Shown piece after piece: positions 1 through 4,586 of a DNA stretch of 5,126 nucleotides. The DNA is from CAYZXA01 sp964482335 (GTDB taxonomy: Bacteria > Patescibacteriota > Minisyncoccia > Minisyncoccales > MHMH01). The position numbers and the translations under genes were made by a program. The first letter of the stretch is position 1, and each line of letters starts with the position of its first letter. The notes under the pieces were generated by a model. It saw only the letters and a list, made by a program, of their open reading frames with translations. It had not been told where the DNA came from and did not search any database. The stretch lies in assembly GCA_964482335.1 (NCBI GenBank), contig CAYZXA010000016.1:1-5126 (forward strand), given 5' to 3'.

Positions 1-296
1 CCATCAAGCCTTCTTATCAGGTCATCTATCTTCTTTTGCTCTGTAGGATCTTTTCCTTTAAGCTTTGGAGCAATGACTTTATTGATATTCTTAACTGCTT
101 TACTGACTCCCATGCCATGATATCTTTGGCCGCCGTCTCTTAATTCTTTTGCTTCATACTTTCCCTTTGAGGTGCCAGCCGGGACTGAAGCGCGAAAAAA
201 ACCAGAGTCTGATTCTAAATCAACCTCAACCGTTGGATAGCCCCTTGAATCTAAAATTTCCCTGGCCTTGATTGTTTTAATTTTAGACTTTGCCAT
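1..296 (-). CDS. eno: Enolase, N-terminal part (3' end outside window)
   Basis: Enolase interconverts 2-phosphoglycerate and phosphoenolpyruvate in cytoplasmic glycolysis. The first 98 codons are visible; the reading frame stays open to the window edge. Residues 5-19 read IKTIKAREILDSRG, the family's opening strand and DSRG motif, followed by PTVEV. Residues 38-49 read VPAGTSKGKYEA, aligning with the usual VPSGASTGxxEA mobile loop, and ELRDGG (51-56) then G(M)GV-KAV-N (61-70) follow as in other enolases. The loop serine that coordinates the second Mg2+ (Ser39 in yeast) is kept as Ser43, although SGAST has become AGTSK. The ATG at 294-296 fits the family start and lies inside the 3' end of the upstream reductase gene (14-nt overlap), so translation is probably coupled. 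I see no clear Shine-Dalgarno. The catalytic Glu, Lys and His residues lie downstream and cannot be checked. Confidence 0.95.
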   Translation of the reverse strand, partial: MAKSKIKTIKAREILDSRGYPTVEVDLESDSGFFRASVPAGTSKGKYEAKELRDGGQRYHGMGVSKAVKNINKVIAPKLKGKDPTEQKKIDDLIRRLD

Positions 297-1215
297 GTTT
301 CTGAAGATATTTATCAACTGACAAAGCAGCTTTAGCTCCTTGGCCAGCAGCAATAACAATCTGCTTAAAAGCTACGTCACCAACATCGCCAGCTGAAAAA
401 AGACCAGCTGTCTTGGTTTGGCTGGTTTTGGCATCAACAACAATCTCATCTTTCTTATTAAACTCAACCAAACCTTTGACAAAGAAAGTGGCTGGTTGAG
501 AACCTATCTCAACAAAAACTCCTTTAACTCTCAAAGTATTAAGCTTTTTTGATTTTCTGTCTTGATAAACAATTGATTCAACAAAGGCTTGGCCCTGAAT
601 TTTCTTTAAAGCAGCAGAAGTAATAACTTCAATATTGCCTGTTTCTTTAATTCTCAGTTGATTGTCTACGTCAGCTTTAACTTTATCGCCAAACTCTAAA
701 ATATATATCTTTTTAGCATAACTACTCAAAGATATGGCAGCTTCAAAACCAGCATTGCCCCCGCCAACCACCACCACTTCCTTGCCAGTATACATCGGAC
801 CATCACAAGTAACACAATAAGAAACTCCCTTGCCAATAAACTTTTTCTCGCCAGGAACTTCCAAAGGCCGGGGGTCAGCACCCGAAGCTATAATAACAGC
901 CTTTGATATATATCTTTTCTTTTTCTTAGTCAAAATAGAAAAACCTTTTCCTTTTTTCTCAACTTTAGCTACTGAGCCCTGAGAAATCTCGATCTTCTGG
1001 CTTTTTAAATGACTGACAAACTTTTCAATTAAATCCAAGCCGGAGATTTTTTTGAAGCCAGGATAGTTTTCAATCTCAACAGCTTTTCTTGTCATCTGTC
1101 CTCCAAAACTCTTGGTGATCAATAGAGTCTTCAATCTTTGTCTTGCAGCATAAATACCAGCACTAATGCCAGCTGGCCCACCACCAATAATAATCAAGTC
1201 GTAATCTTGCTTCAT
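283..1215 (-). CDS. trxB: Thioredoxin reductase-like FAD disulfide reductase with AhpF-like NAD(P)H domain
   Basis: This 310-residue protein has the length and layout of a low-molecular-weight thioredoxin reductase, which passes electrons from NAD(P)H through FAD and a redox disulfide to thioredoxin-like partners. The FAD-binding GGGPAG lies at 11-16, GGQM at 38-41, ENYPGF at 49-54, the redox pair CVTCDG at 134-139 (Cys134, Cys137), the nucleotide-binding GGGNAG at 151-156, and the second FAD motif AGDV at 275-278 followed by KQIVIAAGQGAKAAL. The segment LEFGDKVKAD (173-182) stands where NADPH-type reductases have an HRRxxxR motif. It matches the C-terminal half of AhpF, which prefers NADH, so NADH use is inferred. 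The AhpF N-terminal thioredoxin-fold domain is absent. An in-frame TAA lies immediately before the ATG, which fixes the start. No thioredoxin or ahpC gene is visible nearby. The stop lies inside the start of enolase. Confidence 0.92.
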   Translation of the reverse strand: MKQDYDLIIIGGGPAGISAGIYAARQRLKTLLITKSFGGQMTRKAVEIENYPGFKKISGLDLIEKFVSHLKSQKIEISQGSVAKVEKKGKGFSILTKKKKRYISKAVIIASGADPRPLEVPGEKKFIGKGVSYCVTCDGPMYTGKEVVVVGGGNAGFEAAISLSSYAKKIYILEFGDKVKADVDNQLRIKETGNIEVITSAALKKIQGQAFVESIVYQDRKSKKLNTLRVKGVFVEIGSQPATFFVKGLVEFNKKDEIVVDAKTSQTKTAGLFSAGDVGDVAFKQIVIAAGQGAKAALSVDKYLQKHGKV

Positions 1216-1221
1216 TTAATT

Positions 1222-1230
1222 ATTTTACCA
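1222..1230 (-). promoter_or_regulatory. Probable extended -10 promoter of trxB, leaderless start
   Basis: Read on the minus strand, TGG followed by TAAAAT forms an extended -10 box, with TAAAAT matching five of six consensus bases. The upstream -35 region is only T-rich (the U-tract of the ftsZ terminator) and has no good TTGACA match. Only 6 nt separate the -10 from the ATG, so transcription would start at about the start codon. There is no Shine-Dalgarno, which agrees with a leaderless mRNA. This is an inference from spacing. Confidence 0.5.
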
Positions 1231-1234
1231 TAGA

Positions 1235-1279
1235 AAAACAAACAAACAAAAAACCCCTGATTGCTCAAAGGCCTTTTTT
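1235..1279 (-). terminator. Rho-independent terminator of ftsZ
   Basis: Immediately after the ftsZ stop codon the minus strand has arms CCTTTG and CAGGGG (two G-U pairs) around a 6-nt loop. The stem is extended outwards by G-U and A-U pairs, and a T-rich run of about 19 nt follows (TTTTTTG then TTTG repeats). The stem is modest, but the position and U-tract support a terminator. It also separates ftsZ from the trxB promoter, which begins right after the tract. Confidence 0.65.
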
Positions 1280-1281
1280 GA

Positions 1282-2682
1282 CTACTTCTCTTGTTCTGGC
1301 TTCCTGCGTAAGAAAGCTGGGACATCCCACTTCTTTTCCTGTTCCAGTATTTCTTCTTCAGCTTTCTCTGCTTCTTTTCTCAAATCAAGCGCATTCTTGC
1401 GCATTAAAGTCTTAGTTGGCACTTCTTTTTCCACTTTGACTGGAATAGAAACTGGGGCTGGATTTAGCTTTCTTCTTTTTTTCTTCTTAGCCACCGGAGG
1501 TTTAATAGAAACAGGTTTTTTTCTCTTTTTTTTAGGTTTGGGGCGTGGCCGAGGTTTAGGCTTGGGTCGAGGCTTGGGTTTAGATTTTGGTTTAGGCTTG
1601 CGCCTTGTCTTCGGCTTAGATTCAGGTTTTGGTTCTGGCTTTGGCTTAGGCTTTGGCTTTGGCTGAAGTTTAGGTTCTTTGCCGCAGCCAACAGCCAACA
1701 AAACTATTCTAATTTTATTACGGTAATTGCTATTTTGAGAAACACCAAAAATAATCTTGGCTCTACGATTGAAATCAGAAATAGTCCGTGAAATATGCTC
1801 AACCTCTTTCATACCCAAGTCTTGATTGGCTGTCATGCTAAAGATAATCTTTTCTGCTCCCTGAATACCGTACTCTGACAAAGGACTTTTCAGAACCTGT
1901 TCGGCTGCTTCTTCTATATGATCAGGACCCTGACATGTAGCACTGTTTAAGTAGGCTAATTTTCCCCGACCTTCCAGTATTGCTTTAAGGTCAGCAAAAT
2001 CAATGTTAATGAGGCCTGGCAGATAAATCATCTCACAGAGTCCCCGCAGATTTTCTGCTAATCTCTTGTTAACAGCTGAAAAAGCTTGTTTAAGAGGCGT
2101 CTTTTTATCAATAATCTGAAATATATTTTCGTTGGGGATAACAGATAAAGCATTCAAATTAGGAGTTATCTTCTCTAAACTCTTTTTAGCAACCTGAGCT
2201 TTTTTACCTCCTTCAAACTTGAAAGGCAGAGTAAAAATACCAAGAGTTTTAACTCCCATATCCCTGGCAATTTTAGCAAATTCGGGAGAGGCTCCAGAGC
2301 CAGTACCACCTCCCAGGCAAGAAACCAAAACGCACAAGTCAATTCCCTTAAACAGTTTAGCTATTCTATCCTTGGCCTCTCTGGCTGCTTTCTGACCCAG
2401 TCTTGCATCCATGCCACAGCCCAAACCATGAGTTAAGTTCTGACCGAAATGTAAACGTTTAACGCTTCGGGAAGCTTGCTTGAGCGCCTGCATGTCAGTA
2501 TTGGCAACAACAAAATCCACCCTTTGGACTTGAGAAGCAATTTCAGAAACAATTGAACTGCCCCCGCCCCCAATGCCAATTACCTTAATGCGAATTCGGT
2601 GGATTAATTCTTGAGGTTCGATCTTTTTTTTCTTCTTAGCTCTTTTCTTGCTTTTTTTGATTTTTCGCTTTCTTTTAGCCAT
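1282..2682 (-). CDS. ftsZ: Cell division protein FtsZ with polycationic N-terminal extension and Lys-Pro linker
   Basis: FtsZ is the tubulin-like GTPase that forms the division ring at midcell. Residues 1-20 are a basic extension (15 Lys/Arg). The GTPase core spans about 31-332: GIGGGGSS (36-43) is the T1 loop, NTD (61-63) precedes the usual helix, GGGTGSGASP (124-133) is the tubulin signature with Ser where most FtsZs have Thr, PFKFEG (153-158) follows, and NIDFAD (226-231) is the T7 loop with both catalytic-type aspartates. Residues 341-390 form a Pro-Lys/Arg repeat, 391-450 a charged linker, and WDVPAFLRRK (452-461) is the conserved C-terminal peptide that binds partners such as FtsA. At 466 residues it is longer than the usual 350-400, because of the extension and linker. 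A strong promoter sits just upstream, and an in-frame stop lies within its -10 region, so ATG 2682 is the first usable start. A divergent FtsZ paralogue is an alternative. Confidence 0.93.
   Translation of the reverse strand: MAKRKRKIKKSKKRAKKKKKIEPQELIHRIRIKVIGIGGGGSSIVSEIASQVQRVDFVVANTDMQALKQASRSVKRLHFGQNLTHGLGCGMDARLGQKAAREAKDRIAKLFKGIDLCVLVSCLGGGTGSGASPEFAKIARDMGVKTLGIFTLPFKFEGGKKAQVAKKSLEKITPNLNALSVIPNENIFQIIDKKTPLKQAFSAVNKRLAENLRGLCEMIYLPGLINIDFADLKAILEGRGKLAYLNSATCQGPDHIEEAAEQVLKSPLSEYGIQGAEKIIFSMTANQDLGMKEVEHISRTISDFNRRAKIIFGVSQNSNYRNKIRIVLLAVGCGKEPKLQPKPKPKPKPEPKPESKPKTRRKPKPKSKPKPRPKPKPRPRPKPKKKRKKPVSIKPPVAKKKKRRKLNPAPVSIPVKVEKEVPTKTLMRKNALDLRKEAEKAEEEILEQEKKWDVPAFLRRKPEQEK
1513..1662 (-). 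repeat. Imperfect hexanucleotide repeat encoding the Lys-Pro linker of FtsZ
   Basis: The coding strand repeats units of the type AAGCCA/AAACCT, giving alternating Lys (or Arg) and Pro, residues 341-390 of FtsZ, with occasional Glu, Ser and Thr. On the plus strand the repeat appears as GGCTTN-like hexamers and produces a spurious Gly/Leu-rich open frame. The units differ mainly at third codon positions and in Lys/Arg exchanges, which suggests selection on the peptide as well as repeat expansion. Confidence 0.85.
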
Positions 2683-2696
2683 ATAAAGCTTCTTAA

Positions 2697-2726
2697 ATTA
2701 TATAATTATACTCTATGGCAAGTCAA
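2697..2726 (-). promoter_or_regulatory. Strong sigma70-like promoter of ftsZ
   Basis: On the minus strand a TTGACT -35 box (2721-2726) and a perfect TATAAT -10 box (2697-2702) are separated by 18 bp. This is the best promoter in the window. The ATG begins 14 nt after the -10, so the leader would be about 8 nt and too short for a normal ribosome binding site; none is seen. A second TATAAT at 2705-2710 is too close to the -35 to serve it. ftsZ can therefore be transcribed on its own here. Confidence 0.8.
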
Positions 2727-2796
2727 CAGCTGAAAGAGAGTTAATCTCCTGGATAGTGTCTGCCGTATAGCTTAAAATTCCCCAGGCAGCTATTGC
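2713..2796 (-). other. Possible 3' end of an unidentified gene beyond the assembly gap
   Basis: The 56 bases between the gap and the TAA at 2741 can be read in the DUF523 frame only if the gap is exactly 100 bases, and the resulting tail (ending GRHYPGD) does not look like that family. Another frame is open from the gap edge for 27 codons to a TAG at 2713-2715, beginning AIAAWGILSYTADTI, and looks more like ordinary protein. It would overlap the -35 box of ftsZ. It may be the end of a separate gene whose body lies in the gap. I do not recognise the product; the region could also be non-coding. Confidence 0.3.
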
Positions 2797-2896
2797 NNNN
2801 NNNNNNNNNNNNNNNNNNNNNNNNNNNNNNNNNNNNNNNNNNNNNNNNNNNNNNNNNNNNNNNNNNNNNNNNNNNNNNNNNNNNNNNNNNNNNNNN
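2797..2896. other. Assembly gap (100 N)
   Basis: Exactly 100 consecutive Ns, the conventional placeholder for a scaffold gap of unknown length. Reading frames cannot be carried across it, and whole genes could be missing. The DUF523 gene enters it from the high-coordinate side. Confidence 0.98.
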
Positions 2897-3265
2897 TAAA
2901 GCAGCGGTCACTCCATCGCCTTTAATAACTTTGCCAGAAAAAGTGCCATCATAAATCTTGCCACAGCCACAAGATGAACTTCTCTGTTTTAAAATTGCTT
3001 TTTTAATCCCAAGCAATTTGGCTATTTTCAAAACTTCTCTGGCTCCTTTCTTGAAATTCAAAGTTACATCTTTGCCTGATTTTGTAATAACTTTTCCCTT
3101 TTTCTTTTCAGCTGTTTCTCTCGGTGTTGATAAACCACCCATTTGCTCTGAGCAAACAGGAATCAAAGCCTCTTTCTTAGATAATTTAATTACCTTCTTA
3201 TTTGGCTTACCTTTACCATTGTACCTGCACTTTATCCCCAATAAACAAGCACTACAAAATTTCAT
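2897..3265 (-). CDS. DUF523 / TudS-like iron-sulfur protein, 3' end lost in the gap
   Basis: The visible 123 residues carry the DUF523 hallmarks: SACLLGIKCRY (5-15), PVCSEQMGGLSTPR (36-49), the VITKSGKDVT segment (59-68), LKQRSSSCGCGKIYDG (92-107) and GDGVTAAL at the gap edge. Cysteines at 7, 13, 38, 99 and 101 are the likely metal-ligand pool. A characterised member, TudS, is a [4Fe-4S] enzyme that desulfurates 2-thiouracil; whether this protein does the same is inference, since many DUF523 proteins have no assigned substrate. The family is usually about 150 residues, so roughly 20-30 are missing and the true stop is probably in the gap. If the gap really were 100 bases the frame would close at 2741, with an untypical tail. 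The ATG follows the ferritin-like gene's stop by 8 nt, so the two are very likely cotranscribed. Confidence 0.85.
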
Positions 3266-3273
3266 GCTTTCTT

Positions 3274-3495
3274 TTAAAGCTCTTCTTTCTTGAATTTCTC
3301 TTCTTGCGTTGAGTCAAGCTCTCTGAGCAATTTAGTCAGTTCAGCCATATGCTCTTTTTCGTCGTCCCGAATATGGCCTAAAACCTTCTTAATCTCTTTG
3401 TTCTCAGTCTCATCTATATGCTCTTGATATTGATTAATAGCTCCTAGCTCTCCTATTAAATCTTCTCTTAAGTTTTTTAAATCTTTATTTTCCAT
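3274..3495 (-). CDS. EncFtn-type two-helix ferritin-like protein
   Basis: This 73-residue protein is predicted to be two antiparallel helices (about 5-29 and 32-60). It resembles encapsulated ferritins, which assemble as decamers and oxidise Fe(II) at a dimer interface. From memory of Rhodospirillum rubrum EncFtn, its ferroxidase ligands Glu32, Glu62 and His65 align with Glu16, Glu46 and His49 here (ELGAINQY at 16-23; RDDEKEH at 43-49), and Tyr39 aligns with Tyr23. The entry-site residues Glu31, Glu34 and Trp38 are replaced by Gly15, Gly18 and Gln22. The C-terminal tail (DSTQEEKFKKEEL) shows no obvious encapsulin-targeting peptide, and no encapsulin gene is visible. The start is fixed: an in-frame TAA lies 15 nt upstream with no other start codon between. 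DUF523 follows at once, suggesting an iron/iron-sulfur unit. A generic rubrerythrin-like function is the alternative. Confidence 0.8.
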   Translation of the reverse strand: MENKDLKNLREDLIGELGAINQYQEHIDETENKEIKKVLGHIRDDEKEHMAELTKLLRELDSTQEEKFKKEEL

Positions 3496-3530
3496 AAATT
3501 TTAAAAATTAATCATTCGACCTTCTATCTC

Positions 3531-3559
3531 ATTCTACCAAAAAACTGCTCTTCTGCAAA
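3531..3559 (-). promoter_or_regulatory. Probable promoter of the ferritin-like/DUF523 operon
   Basis: On the minus strand, TTTGCA (3554-3559, four of six matches) and TAGAAT (3531-3536, five of six) are separated by 17 bp, and TGG before the -10 makes it an extended -10. The leader would be about 28 nt. AGAAGG occurs in it, but about 20 nt before the ATG, too far for a normal Shine-Dalgarno. The promoter lies directly behind the terminator of the upstream gene. Confidence 0.6.
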
Positions 3560-3560
3560 T

Positions 3561-3597
3561 AAAAATAGCTGCTTAGTCGGTTAGTTGAGCAGCTATT
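3561..3597 (-). terminator. Strong Rho-independent terminator of the 76-residue gene
   Basis: On the minus strand a perfect 10-bp stem (AATAGCTGCT with AGCAGCTATT) encloses a 14-nt loop and is followed by TTTATTTG, giving a T-rich tail TTTTTATTT. It begins 27 nt after the TAG of the upstream gene. It is the clearest terminator in the window and insulates the ferritin-like operon. Confidence 0.9.
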
Positions 3598-3624
3598 ATT
3601 TCCTAATGAGCTAGAGGTAATTTT

Positions 3625-3855
3625 CTATCCCAGGAGTATTATCTCGGTAGGAATTTTACTGGTGTTAACTTTAATTCTGGCTGGCTCCTTATGATTTTTA
3701 AACCACTCCTCTGGTACGCAAAAATCGCTACCGTTACCGTCTTCGAACCTTACCACTTTTGTAAGTCCGACACCATCATCACCACCACGAGCCAAAAAGG
3801 GATTTCCATTGCGTCGCATCTCATATGTTCTCCCATCAAGACAAATCCCTGGCAT
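3625..3855 (-). CDS. Unrecognised 76-residue protein with strong ribosome binding site
   Basis: I do not recognise this protein. It is soluble in appearance, with no signal peptide or membrane segment, and glycine/aspartate-rich in the middle (ARGGDDGVG, 22-30), followed by a likely beta-strand region LTKVVRFEDG (31-40) and DFCVPEEWF (44-52); cysteines are at 5 and 46. Its composition differs from its neighbours: only five Lys against six Arg, and about 46% G+C by my hand count. That it is real is supported by a perfect Shine-Dalgarno AAGGAGGT six nt before the ATG, an in-frame stop upstream of it, a TTGACT promoter element further up, and a strong terminator 27 nt after its stop. It appears to be a monocistronic unit. 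A small beta-barrel (SH3-like) fold is conceivable but unproven; a recently acquired gene is another possibility. Confidence 0.75.
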   Translation of the reverse strand: MPGICLDGRTYEMRRNGNPFLARGGDDGVGLTKVVRFEDGNGSDFCVPEEWFKNHKEPARIKVNTSKIPTEIILLG

Positions 3856-3861
3856 TGTTTT

Positions 3862-3869
3862 ACCTCCTT
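3862..3869 (-). promoter_or_regulatory. Canonical Shine-Dalgarno of the 76-residue gene
   Basis: AAGGAGGT, a full match to the anti-SD complement, lies 6 nt before the ATG at 3853-3855. No other gene in the window has a comparable site, so this one is probably translated more strongly or by a different initiation mode. Confidence 0.88.
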
Positions 3870-3886
3870 AATGAATTTATTACTTC

Positions 3887-3914
3887 ACAATATAACAGCC
3901 AAAAGGCCAGTCAA
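3887..3914 (-). promoter_or_regulatory. Probable promoter of the 76-residue gene
   Basis: On the minus strand TTGACT (3909-3914) is followed after 16 bp by TATTGT (3887-3892, four of six). A better -10 match, TATATT (3889-3894), has only a 14-bp spacer. The spacer holds a small inverted repeat, GGCC-TTTT-GGCT, which might be a repressor site. The -35 is good; the exact -10 is uncertain. Confidence 0.5.
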
Positions 3915-3953
3915 GTACTCTTCTCTGTGGAAAACTTTTTTGGCGATTTTCGG

Positions 3954-4502
3954 CTAAGTTTGACTCCTTAAAACAAAGCGCCATTTCTTATTTGCCCAAT
4001 AATTTCCAGCATAATCAATCCCTATTCTTTTGCTAGCTTTAATTTGAAACGGTTTAACTTTCATTCCTCTGTTTTCCAACCAAATCTTTTTGCTTTTAGT
4101 TACGTCTTCACCATAAAATGATTTGTCTAATTTAAGGTACTGGCAAAGCTTGCCTGGTCCCGAGGCCAACTTACCCAAATTGGAATCTAAGGCTCTAATC
4201 AAAACACATTCTGACTTACTAGCTTTTCCTGTTGAGATATTTAACTGCCAATACATGCCATAAACCAAGTAAATATAGACATGGCCGCCAATTAGGTATT
4301 CAGCCTTATTACGAGGAGTCATTTTGCCTTTATAGGCATGAGAAGCCTTGTCCTGAGGCCCAATATAGGCTTCTGTCTCAATAATCATACCTGATAGCTT
4401 TTTCTTGCCATGCTTCCTGACAATGTATTTGCCTAAAAGCTTTTTAGCAATTTCTAGAGTCGGCCCAGTATAGAAACTTCTGGTTAATTTTCTGCTTTTC
4501 AT
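3954..4502 (-). CDS. 3-methyladenine DNA glycosylase, AAG/Mpg family
   Basis: This family excises alkylated and deaminated purines such as 3-methyladenine and hypoxanthine, starting base-excision repair on the chromosome. The 182 residues cover the single AAG domain at the usual bacterial length. IIETEAYIGPQDKASH (40-55) contains Glu44, Tyr46 and His55, aligning with human AAG Glu125 (catalytic), Tyr127 and His136. VYIYLVYGMYWQLNIS (75-90) contains Tyr78, Tyr81 (the DNA-intercalating Tyr162 in human) and Asn88 (Asn169). CVLIRALD (99-106) contains Arg103 (Arg182), SGPGKLCQ (114-121) is the next conserved block, and KRIGIDYAGNYWA with WRFVL closes the domain. All expected catalytic residues are present. 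An in-frame TAG lies within the promoter just upstream, so the ATG is fixed. It probably has its own promoter and no clear terminator, so some transcripts may continue into the 76-residue gene. Confidence 0.95.
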   Translation of the reverse strand: MKSRKLTRSFYTGPTLEIAKKLLGKYIVRKHGKKKLSGMIIETEAYIGPQDKASHAYKGKMTPRNKAEYLIGGHVYIYLVYGMYWQLNISTGKASKSECVLIRALDSNLGKLASGPGKLCQYLKLDKSFYGEDVTKSKKIWLENRGMKVKPFQIKASKRIGIDYAGNYWANKKWRFVLRSQT

Positions 4503-4508
4503 TGTGCT

Positions 4509-4517
4509 ATTCTATCA
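4509..4517 (-). promoter_or_regulatory. Probable extended -10 promoter of the DNA glycosylase gene, leaderless start
   Basis: On the minus strand TGA-TAGAAT is an extended -10 (five of six matches), directly after the T6 tract of the preceding terminator. No convincing -35 is seen at 16-18 bp. The ATG begins 6 nt after the -10, the same spacing as for trxB, so the mRNA would start at or near the start codon. No Shine-Dalgarno is present. Confidence 0.5.
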
Positions 4518-4536
4518 AAAAACCGCTATTTTAGCG
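4517..4536 (-). terminator. Rho-independent terminator downstream of the PPAT-like gene
   Basis: On the minus strand CGCTA-AAA-TAGCG forms a 5-bp stem with a 3-nt loop, followed by G and TTTTTT. It lies 50 nt after the stop of the nucleotidyltransferase gene. Its U-tract abuts the -10 box of the glycosylase promoter. The stem is short but has three G-C pairs. A small inverted repeat (TTAAC-CAT-GTTAA) lies between the stop and this hairpin. Confidence 0.7.
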
Positions 4537-4586
4537 ACTAAAACTTAACATGGTTAAACTTTTACTATTATTTTTGACCTTATTTC

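Noticed and set aside
1397..1666. Plus-strand open frame rich in Gly, Leu and Phe, and a second minus-strand frame at 1464-1691 rich in Asn, Leu and Ser
   Set aside because: Both are shadows of the hexanucleotide Lys-Pro repeat of ftsZ; their low-complexity sequence follows from the repeat, with no initiation signals.
2741..2796. C-terminal tail of the DUF523 frame ending GRHYPGD
   Set aside because: It depends on the gap being exactly 100 bases and does not resemble the family's C-terminus.
2958..3293. Plus-strand open frame opposite the DUF523 gene
   Set aside because: It lies antisense to a clearly conserved protein and has no recognisable motif.
3926..3934. TTTTCCACA on the minus strand, a match to the degenerate DnaA box
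   Set aside because: It is a single short degenerate site in AT-rich DNA, with no cluster, and no dnaA or dnaN nearby, so chance is the simplest explanation.
3930..3953. Possible terminator after the DNA glycosylase gene
   Set aside because: Only a 3-bp CGA/TCG stem forms before the A-rich stretch, and no T-run follows on the transcribed strand.
3691..3957. Plus-strand open frame opposite the 76-residue gene
   Set aside because: The minus-strand gene has a perfect Shine-Dalgarno, promoter and terminator; the plus frame has none and crosses that control region.
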